Assembly: GCA_028687435.1 (NCBI GenBank) | Contig: JAQUAF010000060.1 | Coordinates: forward strand, 1-35,822 | Source of the DNA: Verrucomicrobiia bacterium | Lineage (GTDB): Bacteria; Verrucomicrobiota; Verrucomicrobiia; JABWAM01 | Reading direction: 5' to 3' | Length of the DNA: 35,822 nucleotides | Shown here: in pieces, positions 26,176-34,090 of the stretch | Layout: every line of letters begins with the position of its first letter | Position numbering within the stretch: the first letter of the stretch is position 1 | Program-made: the position numbers and the translations under genes | The notes under the pieces: model-generated | What the model saw: only the letters and a program-made list of their open reading frames with translations | What the model was told of the DNA's origin: nothing | Database searches by the model: none

Positions 26176-27563
26176 GCGCATCGATTGATCGGGAAGCAAA
26201 TCGTCTGTTTGGAACCGATGGAGTGAGGGGGGTGGCCAATGTGGAGCCGGTGACGGCGGAAACAGCCTTGAAACTGGGGAGGGCGGCGGCTCATTGGTTT
26301 CGCAAATCCAATGGCAGCCGTGAGGAGGGACGGCACCGGATTATCATTGGAAAAGACACCAGGCTTTCGGGGTACATGCTGGAGAATGCCATGGTGGCGG
26401 GAATCACCTCGATGGGGGTGGACACCCTGCTGGTGGGACCGCTTCCAACACCTGGTGTGGCTTACATGACAAGGTCTTTGAGATGCGATGCGGGAATTGT
26501 GCTGACGGCTTCACACAATCCCTACGAGGACAATGGGATCAAATTTTTCCGGCATGACGGCTACAAGTTGGATGACCGGGTGGAAACGGAGATTGAGGAA
26601 CTGGTGTTCACCGGCAAGATCGACAGCATCCGTCCGACGGCCACGGAGATAGGCAAGGCGGCCCGTGTGGATGATGCGTTGGGGCGTTATATCGAGTATG
26701 TGAAATCCAGCGTTCCCCGGCAGATGAATCTGGAGGGATTGAGGGTGGTGGTGGATGTGGCCAACGGGGCGACCTACAAGTCCACACCTTGCATTTTGCG
26801 CGAGCTGGGGGCGGAGGTGATCGTGTTGCACAACACACCGGATGGAACGAACATCAACCGTGAATGCGGCAGCACCTATCCGGATGTGATTGCGGGCGCC
26901 GTGCACCAGTACCGGGCTGATGTGGGGATTGCCCATGACGGCGACGGCGACCGGGTGATTTTGGCGGATGAACATGGGCGGATTGTCAATGGCGACACAA
27001 TCCTGGCCATCACCGCCCTGGCTGCGTTGCAGGCGGGACATTTGCGGCATAATACGCTGGTGGCCACGGTCATGAGCAATCTGGCGCTGGACCATGTGAT
27101 CCAGCGTGCCGGCGGCTCCGTGGTGAGAACGGCGGTGGGAGACCGCTATGTCCTGGAAAAATTGCTGGAGATTGATGGAAACATTGGCGGCGAGCAGTCC
27201 GGGCACATGATTTTCCGGGATTTTGCCACCACGGGGGATGGAATTGTATCGGCTCTGCAAGTATTGAAGATCATGGTGGATAGCGGCAGACGGTTGGGAG
27301 ATCTGGCGACATGCCTGAAGCCCTATCCCCAGGCATTGAAAAATCTCAAGGTAAAAGCCAAGCCTCCCCTGGAGAACATGCCGGAGGTCATGGATCTGGT
27401 GAGATCCGCCGAACGGGAAATGGGTGACCGGGGGCGGGTTTTGCTGCGTTATTCGGGAACCGAGCCAAAGGTGCGCCTGCTGATCGAGGGCGAAAATCGC
27501 GAGCAGATCGAAGTTCACGCCATGCGGATTGTCGAGAAGTTGCAGGAGACAATCGGGGTCTGA
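26172..27563 (+). CDS. glmM: Phosphoglucosamine mutase
   Basis: Interconverts glucosamine-6-phosphate and glucosamine-1-phosphate on the way to UDP-GlcNAc for peptidoglycan and LPS. 463 residues. N-terminal LFGTDGVRGVAN, the phosphoserine loop TASHNPYEDNGIKFF (Ser114), the metal site DGDGDR, GEQSGHMIF, and the phosphate-binding RYSGTEPKVRLLIEG are all intact. ATG 26172 overlaps the mini-CdaR stop by 4 bases, so translation is probably coupled. In bacteria where it has been studied, CdaA and GlmM bind each other and GlmM restrains the cyclase; the conserved order here suggests the same link. Confidence 0.97.
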   Translation: MSASIDREANRLFGTDGVRGVANVEPVTAETALKLGRAAAHWFRKSNGSREEGRHRIIIGKDTRLSGYMLENAMVAGITSMGVDTLLVGPLPTPGVAYMTRSLRCDAGIVLTASHNPYEDNGIKFFRHDGYKLDDRVETEIEELVFTGKIDSIRPTATEIGKAARVDDALGRYIEYVKSSVPRQMNLEGLRVVVDVANGATYKSTPCILRELGAEVIVLHNTPDGTNINRECGSTYPDVIAGAVHQYRADVGIAHDGDGDRVILADEHGRIVNGDTILAITALAALQAGHLRHNTLVATVMSNLALDHVIQRAGGSVVRTAVGDRYVLEKLLEIDGNIGGEQSGHMIFRDFATTGDGIVSALQVLKIMVDSGRRLGDLATCLKPYPQALKNLKVKAKPPLENMPEVMDLVRSAEREMGDRGRVLLRYSGTEPKVRLLIEGENREQIEVHAMRIVEKLQETIGV

Positions 27564-27646
27564 GGATTGGAAAAAAGGCTGACGGACGCCGAATCTTGTT
27601 GATGTTTGGGCTTGCTTGGAGTCCCGGGCTTATTTAAGACTTTCCA

Positions 27647-27664
27647 CCCCCTGACAGCAGGGGG
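27647..27664 (+). promoter_or_regulatory. Strong hairpin in the glmM-efp gap
   Basis: CCCCCTG (27647-27653) pairs perfectly with CAGGGGG (27658-27664) around ACAG. No T-run follows on either strand, so it is not a normal intrinsic terminator. It lies 34 bases before efp and could be a leader structure or a processing/stability element. Confidence 0.45.
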
Positions 27665-27698
27665 AGAACGAGTTTGAACCTTTTGACTGAAAGTAATT

Positions 27699-28256
27699 AT
27701 GCCTACCGCCAATGATATTCGTAAGGGAATGGCCATCAAGTATGGTGGCGACGTTTGTTTGGTGCTGGATTCCCAGCATCGCACGCCGGGGAACCTGCGG
27801 GCTTTTGTCCAGGCCACGATTCGCAGCATCCGGACGGGGCGCTCATCCCAGGTGCGCTTTGCCTCCACCGAACCGCTGGAAACGGTGTCGTTGAACCGGC
27901 GCAAGTTGGAATACAGTTACAAGGATGGCAACGGTTTCACCTTCATTGATCCCGAAAGCTATGAATCCACGACCCTGAACGAGGAAATGGTGGGCGGCGG
28001 CAAGGACTATCTGGTGGAAGGCGCGCGTTGCGAAGTATTATTCAACGAGGATGTGCCGGTGGAAATCGAACTTCCGGCCAGCGTCAATTTGAAGGTGACC
28101 GAGGCGCCGGAAGGTTTGCGCGGTGATTCCGCCAGCAATGTGCAAAAGCCGGTGACGCTTGAAACAGGCATCACCATTAATGCGCCGTTGTTTATCAAAC
28201 CGGGCGAAGTGGTGAAAGTGGATACCCGCACCGGCCAGTATATGGGACGCGCCTAG
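27699..28256 (+). CDS. efp: Elongation factor P with Asn at the loop tip
   Basis: Relieves ribosome stalling at polyproline. 185 residues with the three EF-P beta-barrels and the C-terminal signature region (GITINAPLFIKPGEVVKVDTRTGQY). The loop entering the peptidyl-transferase centre reads HRTPGNLRAF. By alignment to the E. coli VKPGKGQAF, Asn32 replaces the lysine that EpmA/EpmB modify, and it is also not the arginine used by EarP. Thus no known lysine or arginine modification fits, unless Arg34 two residues later is used. No epmA, epmB or earP is in the window. The gene stands alone, 135 bases after glmM. Confidence 0.96.
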   Translation: MPTANDIRKGMAIKYGGDVCLVLDSQHRTPGNLRAFVQATIRSIRTGRSSQVRFASTEPLETVSLNRRKLEYSYKDGNGFTFIDPESYESTTLNEEMVGGGKDYLVEGARCEVLFNEDVPVEIELPASVNLKVTEAPEGLRGDSASNVQKPVTLETGITINAPLFIKPGEVVKVDTRTGQYMGRA

Positions 28257-28308
28257 GATTGCCTGCGATCCGCAATGCTCCATCTGCTGCGGTTTTGAGG
28301 GGGAACTT

Positions 28309-28343
28309 AAAAAAACGCGCCGGACAGGCGGCTGTCCGGCGCG
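28309..28343 (-). terminator. Intrinsic terminator of flagellin 1
   Basis: A 12-bp perfect stem (CGCGCCGGACAG 28316-28327 with CTGTCCGGCGCG 28332-28343, loop of 4) is followed on the minus strand by seven Ts. It ends flagellin 1 and may also slow transcripts from efp. The flagellin 2 terminator has nearly the same stem. Confidence 0.92.
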
Positions 28344-28379
28344 TGGAGGTCAGGGTTGGGATCTCTTCGCCTGGGATGA

Positions 28380-29189
28380 TTATTGCAGCAGGCTCAAAGC
28401 CTGTTGGGGCTGGGCATTGGCCTGCGCCAACATCGCGGTGGCCGATTGGACCAGGATGTTGTACTTGGCCAGGTTGGTGCTCTCATCCGCGAAGTCGAGA
28501 TCTTTGATTCGCGAGTTTGCGGATTCCGTATTGATCTTTTCCGTGCCAAGATTTTGCACGTAGAAGTTCAACGAGGAGATGTCCGCCAGCATGCCTGCGC
28601 GGTTGCTGGCCACATTGCCGAGGGCTGTGGACAGCATGGAGATTGCGGCGGTTGCGGAGGACAGCTCCGAAATGGTGATGCCTGTCACGTTGGACACGGC
28701 GCTGGCCATGTCCTTCAGGACGAAGTTGTACACGATGGAGGCATCCGCGCTGACGGTTGCCGTGACCGTGCTGCTGCCGAACACCGAGGTTCCGTTGAAC
28801 TTGGCATTGCTGATCTGCGTGTTGATGTTGATTTGCAGCTTGCTGAATTCCGACTGGTAATTGGACCGGTCGGATGCGCTGAATGCGCCGTTGGATGCGC
28901 GCATGGCCAGTTCGCTCATGCGGGTCAGCTGATCCATGATGGTCTTTGAAAAGCCGTCCGCGGTTTCCGCGAATGAAACCAGGTTTTGCGCGCCTTCCGA
29001 TGCGGCTGCCAGACGTTTTACTGTCGCATCCAATTTGCTGCTTACGGCCACGCCTGCCGCGTCGTCCGAAGGATCGGCCAGTTTGCTGCCCGATGACAGA
29101 CGTTTGATGGATTTTGACAAATTGGTGTCCGCAACGTTCAGGTAGAACGCCGCATTCAGTGCCGATGGGTTTGTTCCGATGACTGCCAT
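28380..29189 (-). CDS. Flagellin 1 (short D0-D1 type)
   Basis: A 269-residue filament subunit. The N-terminal D0/D1 (residues 1-130: SKSIKRLSSGSKLADPSDDAAG, MDQLTRMSELAMRASNG) and C-terminal D1/D0 (about 180-269: ESANSRIKDLDFADESTNLAKYNILVQSATAMLAQANAQPQQ) are intact. The usual variable D2/D3 is nearly missing, with only about 45 residues of Ser/Thr-rich sequence between. Flagellin 2 is the same length and differs at about 21 positions. AAGGAG Shine-Dalgarno is well placed, within a small hairpin. A sigma-28 promoter lies upstream and a strong terminator downstream, so it is a single-gene unit. The FlaB/Hag family name is not distinguishable. Confidence 0.97.
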   Translation of the reverse strand: MAVIGTNPSALNAAFYLNVADTNLSKSIKRLSSGSKLADPSDDAAGVAVSSKLDATVKRLAAASEGAQNLVSFAETADGFSKTIMDQLTRMSELAMRASNGAFSASDRSNYQSEFSKLQININTQISNAKFNGTSVFGSSTVTATVSADASIVYNFVLKDMASAVSNVTGITISELSSATAAISMLSTALGNVASNRAGMLADISSLNFYVQNLGTEKINTESANSRIKDLDFADESTNLAKYNILVQSATAMLAQANAQPQQALSLLQ

Positions 29190-29191
29190 AG

Positions 29192-29210
29192 AAACTCCTT
29201 CTTAGAGTTT
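29192..29210 (-). promoter_or_regulatory. Flagellin 1 Shine-Dalgarno inside a short hairpin
   Basis: On the minus strand AAACTC (29210-29205) pairs with GAGTTT (29197-29192), loop TAAGAAG. The AAGGAG ribosome-binding site is split between loop and stem. The same hairpin is present before flagellin 2, with GGA fully in its loop. Confidence 0.45.
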
Positions 29211-29282
29211 TATTGGGGTGAGGGGTAAGAGGTCACTTCATGCGATCTCTGCGGGATTAAAGGCTCCTGCGTGCCACCCGCT

Positions 29283-29309
29283 TCATCGGCTTGAAATTTG
29301 ACGACTTTA
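29283..29309 (-). promoter_or_regulatory. Sigma-28 (FliA-type) promoter of flagellin 1
   Basis: On the minus strand CTAAAG carries TAAA (29309-29306), then 15 bases, then GCCGATGA (29290-29283). This matches the TAAA-N15-GCCGATAA consensus in 11 of 12 defined positions. The start would be near 29275, giving an 85-base leader. Confidence 0.85.
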
Positions 29310-29686
29310 GCGGGGACGATTTTATTTTTTTTCAAAAAAGGACTTAAGTTTTTGACGAACGCGCCGAGGGGAACGCGTTTGAGATGGGGATGGTCGCATG
29401 ACATGACGGGGCGGCATGAATATTACCGTTCCGTTGAGAAATATTGAATCGGCTGGAGCAGTGTGCTCATCCCCGGTGAACGTCTGGAAAACATTCCTGT
29501 TCCGGACATCGGAACCAGGTTTTCCCCAAGTGTGGAAAGCCGGAGGGGGAGGGGAGACGGAAAGACATCCGCCTTATGAAAGGAGAATCTTCTCCACGCT
29601 CATTTCCTTAAAAACGGAAACCCGATCCGGATACCGGAAACCGTCTTTCTTTTTGCGCTGATGCGAAGAAGTCCGGCGATGCCGTT
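29310..29686. other. Gap between flagellin 1 promoter and fliS
   Basis: No convincing gene. Several inverted repeats occur: AACGCG/CGCGTT (29358-29379), GGAGAA/TTCTCC (29582-29595), GGAAACCG/CGGTTTCC (29636-29702) and a 7-bp palindrome covering the fliS stop (29681-29695). None is followed by a T-run, so the fliS terminator cannot be fixed. An 81-residue plus-strand frame (29416-29661) lacks any family resemblance. Confidence 0.4.
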
Positions 29687-30136
29687 TTAAACGGCGGTTT
29701 CCGCCAGTTGGGGGGCTGCGGATGGGATGCCCGCCTGGGTGCGGTTGGAAAGCTCTTCCCACGCATCGCGGAGATTGGTGAGCATGCGGATGATCCGCAT
29801 GATGGAGGATGGACTCTTGTTGTCTTCCTTGTTTTGATTGATCTGGCGAAGGGTTGAATTGAAAATCTCGTACAGCTCCCTCAGTTGTCTGGCCACATCG
29901 CCGCCAAGTTCCATGTCAAGGCATGCATTGAGTTCGGTCAGAATGTTTTGCGTCTTGATGAGGTTGTTGTGGATGATTTCCTGCCGTTGCCGGGGGTTGG
30001 CTTCGGAGAAACCTTCGTAGGCGTTGTGCAGGAAGCGGATGGCGCCGTCGTAGAGCATGACCACCAGTTGCACCGGGGATGCGGAATTGACTTGGTTTGC
30101 GAGGTAGGGATTGGAGGTGCCGAATGTAGCATTCAT
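29687..30136 (-). CDS. fliS: Flagellin export chaperone FliS
   Basis: Binds the C-terminal helix of flagellin in the cytoplasm and keeps it unpolymerised until export. 149 residues; the family core is NPYLANQVNSASPVQLVVMLYDGAIRFL (residues 9-36), a four-helix bundle, with KTQNILTELNACLDMELGGDVARQL in the middle. The tail past about residue 130 is a Pro/Ala-rich extension. ATG 30136 is chosen because everything upstream in the frame (to 30397) lacks similarity and overlaps the previous gene. It is the third gene of fliD-ORF-fliS. Confidence 0.95.
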   Translation of the reverse strand: MNATFGTSNPYLANQVNSASPVQLVVMLYDGAIRFLHNAYEGFSEANPRQRQEIIHNNLIKTQNILTELNACLDMELGGDVARQLRELYEIFNSTLRQINQNKEDNKSPSSIMRIIRMLTNLRDAWEELSNRTQAGIPSAAPQLAETAV

Positions 30137-30155
30137 GGGATGGGGAGGTTGGGAT

Positions 30156-30779
30156 TCAGTCTTTTTTGGAGTGGAGAAGTTTTTCCGCCAATGCTGCGTG
30201 TTCTTTTGTCCACACGGATAATTTGAGCTCAAGCACGTCGGAAAATTGGACCACATCCTGGTTGTCCAGCGCCTTGCGCGCCTCGTCAACGGCATTTTGC
30301 ACGTCCTCGATGCGTTTGGCCAGGACAGACTCCTGAAATTCGGGCAGCGAAACGTTGAAAAGCGCCTCCAAGGAGACAAAGTGGGGAATGAAACCAATGA
30401 GCGATTTCAACGTTTCAAGGCCGGACTTCCATTTGGCAAAAATTTCCGTGGGAAGGTCGATCAGACAGTCGGTGGAAAGATCCTGAAATTTGGCGGCCAA
30501 TGAAGTGGCGGCATCATATTGTTGATGGAGAGACCTCTCCACCAATTCCTTGAGCAGGCAGGAATTGATTTCCACCTTTTGGCTGGTCAGAATTTCATTG
30601 ACGGTGGGAGGATTGGCGCAATCCACCTCCTTGCCGTCCAGTGAAATGGAGTGAATGACGCGGCCGGATGGTTCAAGGTGGGCTGAGCAAGCCGCGCAAA
30701 ACGCCTTGAAACAAGTCCAATCGCAGGAATCGGCCAGGGTCAGGGGGTTGCCATCAAGATAAAGTTCCATATTACTCAT
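30156..30779 (-). CDS. Unknown protein encoded between fliD and fliS, with an N-terminal cysteine cluster
   Basis: A 207-residue cytosolic protein; no family recognised. The first 60 residues alternate strands and a helix (MELYLDGNPLTL, then GRVIHSISLDGKEVD), which resembles a small beta-grasp. Four cysteines at 19, 23, 28 and 31 (CDWTCFKAFCAAC) could bind a metal or form a redox site. Residues 80-207 are mostly amphipathic helix, ending EHAALAEKLLHSKKD. It sits 28 bases after fliD and 19 bases before fliS on one strand, the place where fliT or flaG-like export chaperones can occur, so a FliD/FliS-linked chaperone role is a reasonable guess. ATG 30779 is preferred; ATG 30770 is possible. Confidence 0.75.
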   Translation of the reverse strand: MSNMELYLDGNPLTLADSCDWTCFKAFCAACSAHLEPSGRVIHSISLDGKEVDCANPPTVNEILTSQKVEINSCLLKELVERSLHQQYDAATSLAAKFQDLSTDCLIDLPTEIFAKWKSGLETLKSLIGFIPHFVSLEALFNVSLPEFQESVLAKRIEDVQNAVDEARKALDNQDVVQFSDVLELKLSVWTKEHAALAEKLLHSKKD

Positions 30780-30807
30780 GTGTTTTGGGGGTTGAGGATG
30801 GGTGGGG

Positions 30808-32556
30808 TCAGTTTTTGGTGTTGTTGGTCTGAAAGAGGCTGAGGATGCTTGACGCAGTGGCCTGGTACTCCTCAAGAGCGGCGAAAGCGGCGACCAGACG
30901 GTCTTCTTCCTTTGAAATCTGTGCGTTGAGAAAATTGATCTTTTCGCTGTTTCGCTTTTCTTCTTCGCTGATGCTGTTGATGCTGAGAGTGAGGGAACCG
31001 TTGGTGGAATCCGTTTCGGCTGTGATGAGGTTGCTCATCTGGTTCATGAGGCCGTTGGTGGAATCGGTGAAAAGACTGACAATTTCGTTTGGATAACGGC
31101 TCAGGGAATCAGTCAATTTGGAGGGATCGCTGAAGGTCAGCAGATTGTTGTCGCCGGTGGAGGTGACGCCCAAATCTTCAAGCATGCGGACGGTTCCGGT
31201 GCCGACGGCGCTCATGGCGGTGCGGCGCAGGGAGTTGATCAGGGATGTGACTGTATAGTCGCTTGCCAGGATGCTGGCGGGGTCATCCGCCTCGGTTTCT
31301 TCGGTCGGGGTCACGGTATAGCTCGAGATGATGTTCTGCACCGAATTGTATTGATCGACAAAATTGGAAAGGGCGGTCTGGATTTTTGCGGAATCCACCG
31401 AGACTGCCACGGTGATGGATTCCCCCGTCGCAGTGGTGTTCAGGGTGTTGATGGTCAGGCCGGTGATGCCGGTTTCCGCGTCGGTCAGGGTGTTGTCGGA
31501 ACTCTTTCGGGGGTTGGTGTGGCCGGGATCGTTAATGTAGATCGTGGCGTCACTTCCAGTGGCGAGGGTCGAGGCGCTGGTGGTCAGTTTCAGCATGGTG
31601 GCCACATTGCTGCCCGAAGCATCCTGAACGGTGATGCCCACGCTGCCGGTGCTCTTGGAGGTCAGCATGATGCGATCCTCCACGGAGTCGTACGAGGCGT
31701 AGACTCCTGCGGAGGAAGCTGTGATGTTGTTGAGGATTGTTTCCAGGGAATCCGTGGCGGGATCAACGGAAACAGTCACACCGTTGATGATCATGTCCGT
31801 GCCGGTAAAGGATCCGTTGAAATTGCTGTCCGAAGTGCCTATCGCCTTATCGGTTTCCAGCCTGCCGATGGTGGTGAGACTGTCGACCGACGACGTGCCG
31901 TTGGTATAGAGACGGGAGCGGATGAGGAAATTGCTTGTATCGCCAACGGAACCTAAAATGATGGAACCGGCGCTGGTAAGGGAGATTTTGTCAGTGGTTG
32001 GGTCGTAACTGGCTGTAACACCTGTGGCTGGCGCATTGATGCGGTCTAGGACATCTTGCAGTGTGTCGGTGCCGGCATTTACTGAAATCTGGGTTCCGTT
32101 GATGGTGAAATAGCCATCGGTGAGAGACGAACCATAGGACGAGGATAGAGTCCGGTCATTGGGAGTGACGCTGGTTGAAACGGGGTTTGCAAGCTTGAGG
32201 GTGGAAATGCTGCCACTCGCCCCGCTTTTCAAGACAGATGCGGAAGCCAGGGATGCCACTTCGATGCTATAGGTGCTCTTGGCGGCGGATGAAGTGGCGG
32301 AAACAGTGGCGACAGTGGTGTCGGATGAAGTGGCGGCGCTCGATGAGAAAAATGCGGGGTCCTTCAGCGTATTGACAGCGGATGTCAGGCTGGCAAGGGA
32401 ATTTTTGACGGCTGTGAGGGCATCGCTTCGCACCCCCAAAATTGTCTGGTCAGCCTGCAGATGGGTAACGGGAATCCGTTCGACATCCAGAATCTTTGCA
32501 ATAATGGTTTCTGTGTCGAGACCAGTTGCCAAACCGCCTAATCTGATCGTTGCCAT
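30808..32556 (-). CDS. fliD: Flagellar filament cap protein FliD (HAP2)
   Basis: Caps the growing filament and folds exported flagellin. 582 residues from ATG 32556. N-terminal FliD domain MATIRLGGLATGLDTETIIAKIL is clear, as is the C-terminal coiled D0/D1 (ERNS..INFLNAQISKEEDRLVAAFAALEEYQATASSILSLFQTN), which ends in the expected way. The middle is a Ser/Thr-rich set of beta domains. Its start is preceded by GGAGGAGGAG, the strongest ribosome-binding site in the window. The frame is open to 32667, but that part crosses the promoter. The sigma-28 site at 32579-32605 would give a leader of about 16-18 bases. First gene of fliD-ORF-fliS. Confidence 0.97.
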   Translation of the reverse strand: MATIRLGGLATGLDTETIIAKILDVERIPVTHLQADQTILGVRSDALTAVKNSLASLTSAVNTLKDPAFFSSSAATSSDTTVATVSATSSAAKSTYSIEVASLASASVLKSGASGSISTLKLANPVSTSVTPNDRTLSSSYGSSLTDGYFTINGTQISVNAGTDTLQDVLDRINAPATGVTASYDPTTDKISLTSAGSIILGSVGDTSNFLIRSRLYTNGTSSVDSLTTIGRLETDKAIGTSDSNFNGSFTGTDMIINGVTVSVDPATDSLETILNNITASSAGVYASYDSVEDRIMLTSKSTGSVGITVQDASGSNVATMLKLTTSASTLATGSDATIYINDPGHTNPRKSSDNTLTDAETGITGLTINTLNTTATGESITVAVSVDSAKIQTALSNFVDQYNSVQNIISSYTVTPTEETEADDPASILASDYTVTSLINSLRRTAMSAVGTGTVRMLEDLGVTSTGDNNLLTFSDPSKLTDSLSRYPNEIVSLFTDSTNGLMNQMSNLITAETDSTNGSLTLSINSISEEEKRNSEKINFLNAQISKEEDRLVAAFAALEEYQATASSILSLFQTNNTKN

Positions 32557-32578
32557 GGGATAATCTCCTCCTCCTATT

Positions 32579-32605
32579 ACATCGGCATTTGTGGAGATTG
32601 CTTTA
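32579..32605 (-). promoter_or_regulatory. Sigma-28 promoter of fliD-ORF-fliS
   Basis: On the minus strand TAAA (32605-32602) is followed by 15 bases and GCCGATGT (32586-32579). Spacing and CTAAAG context are identical to the two flagellin promoters. The -10 ends 22 bases before the fliD ATG. Confidence 0.8.
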
Positions 32606-32726
32606 GTAAAGGTATTTGAAAAAACGATGATTTCAATTGTATAAGACGCCGATTTATATGCCGGCACTTGAAAAGTATTTTAGATTATTAGGTTGACAAA
32701 AAATTAAAATCAGATGAAAAGACAGC

Positions 32727-34016
32727 ATGAGGTGGGCCTTATTAACCAGCATGCCGTCCGGAGAACACTTTACTTTGCGACAAATCCGGCAGGCTCTTGA
32801 ATGGAAAAGTGATGATGTCAAGATTTTTTCTGTTATTTCAGATGGACATCTAAAGCGGCCGGAACAACTTGATCGCGAGCTTTGTGGTTGGCGTCCTCAA
32901 AGGGTCCTTTGGTATTCCGAAGTGGGGTTGCCGTATTATGAGCTTTGGATTTCCGAAAAATGGGAATCGATTCCAAAAATAGATCTTTGGTTTGATGAGC
33001 CGGTGACAAGTGTGGAACGATTTGGATTGGAGGGGGTCATGCGGTTGACTGGGGGGAGGCGGGATTTTTTTCATGGCATATGGGATGGTTACTGGCGCAA
33101 GGATGCGGTTGCCCGATGGGGAATTCATCCGAAGGCAATCCACCTGGCTGCGGATGGAAACGAATTTCAGCCTCTATGGAAATGTGAAGCAAAGCGGAAA
33201 AAAACGCTTGTGAGTGATGGGATGGTTTTTATTGGAATGCTTCACAGTCAGGCGTCCATTGACCGCCATTTGTCTGATTTGCCCAGGGGATTGAATGCTT
33301 TGGCCAGGGCGGCGCAAGCGTCTTTTGACGATTGGTTTGCTCCGGATCGGAAAATGTCGTTGGAGCCGCCTTCTTGGGATCGGGTTTGGCGGCGCGCTCG
33401 AATGGATTTGGGACGCAAAGAACAGATCTTGGTGGATATGGAGGAACAGCGGGAACGGGAAGCGGTTTTCCGGGTTCGTTGGGCGTTCTGGGCCATGGCA
33501 AAGAACAGGGTGAGGGTGGAGGTTCTCCGGCGCGCTCGAAGGGTTGCGCCATTGAGGATTTATTGCGATCAACAACAGTTGCAACATGCGTCCGTGGCGG
33601 AATGGGGCAGTTTGCTTGGCAAGGAGGGAAACGAGGCAACGGTGGTGGATACCTCGGGTATCACGGGTTCGGAATTGGCCAGGCTTTATTGGGAGGGGAG
33701 GCTTCATCTGCAGGCCACGGATCCGCAGTCGGTGGAGGGGGGAATTCCCTACCGGGTATTCCAGACGGCTGCGGCCGGCCGGGTTTTGGTGACGGATGGA
33801 AGGCCCGAGTTGGAGGACTGTTTTGCCTCTGGAAAGGAATTGTTGACCTTTGGCGCCTTGGAACAGGTGGCGGCGGTCTTGGAGTCTGTTTACGCCGACG
33901 TTGATCGATTGGAGTGCATGGGACGGGCGGCCCGGGGGCGGTTTGAGAGGGATCATCAATGGATCAAACGCATGGATGAAATTCAAGGGTGGGTGACAGA
34001 GGCTGGATTGAGTTGA
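32727..34016 (+). CDS. CgeB-like glycosyltransferase, candidate flagellin-modifying enzyme
   Basis: A 429-residue protein. Its last 110 residues match the Glyco_trans_1_2 / CgeB-YkvP pattern: GGIPYRVFQTAAAGRVLVTDGRPELEDCF, then EVAAVL-type helix and GRAARGRFERDHQWIKRMDEI. The N-terminal half (MRWALLTSMPSGEHFTLRQIRQALEW) is a probable Rossmann half with few marks. It lies on the opposite strand inside the flagellar island, divergent from fliD (170-base gap) and convergent with flagellin 2, its stop adjoining that gene's terminator. Glycosyltransferases of this family next to flagellin often modify it; both flagellins keep Ser/Thr-rich middle segments. A TAAAAT at 32705-32710 may be its -10. 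Function is inference from position. Confidence 0.8.
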   Translation: MRWALLTSMPSGEHFTLRQIRQALEWKSDDVKIFSVISDGHLKRPEQLDRELCGWRPQRVLWYSEVGLPYYELWISEKWESIPKIDLWFDEPVTSVERFGLEGVMRLTGGRRDFFHGIWDGYWRKDAVARWGIHPKAIHLAADGNEFQPLWKCEAKRKKTLVSDGMVFIGMLHSQASIDRHLSDLPRGLNALARAAQASFDDWFAPDRKMSLEPPSWDRVWRRARMDLGRKEQILVDMEEQREREAVFRVRWAFWAMAKNRVRVEVLRRARRVAPLRIYCDQQQLQHASVAEWGSLLGKEGNEATVVDTSGITGSELARLYWEGRLHLQATDPQSVEGGIPYRVFQTAAAGRVLVTDGRPELEDCFASGKELLTFGALEQVAAVLESVYADVDRLECMGRAARGRFERDHQWIKRMDEIQGWVTEAGLS

Positions 34017-34053
34017 AAAAAAACGCGCCGGGCAGGATCATCTGCCCGGCGCG
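34016..34053 (-). terminator. Intrinsic terminator of flagellin 2
   Basis: CGCGCCGGGCAG (34024-34035) pairs perfectly with CTGCCCGGCGCG (34042-34053), loop of 6, and eight Ts follow on the minus strand. One base pair differs from the flagellin 1 stem, and the change is compensated on the other arm (A-T to G-C). It abuts the stop codon of the opposing glycosyltransferase. Confidence 0.93.
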
Positions 34054-34090
34054 GGTTAAGGGTTAGGGTTTAGCGAGTCCAACGCCATGC

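Noticed and set aside
27647..27664. Hairpin before efp as the terminator of the glmM operon
   Set aside because: No T-run on either strand, so it is listed as a structure only.
29210..29404. 64-residue minus-strand frame across the flagellin 1 promoter
   Set aside because: It spans the sigma-28 promoter and the leader and has no homologue that I recognise.
29416..29661. 81-residue plus-strand frame upstream of fliS end
   Set aside because: No similarity, no ribosome-binding site, and it covers several inverted repeats.
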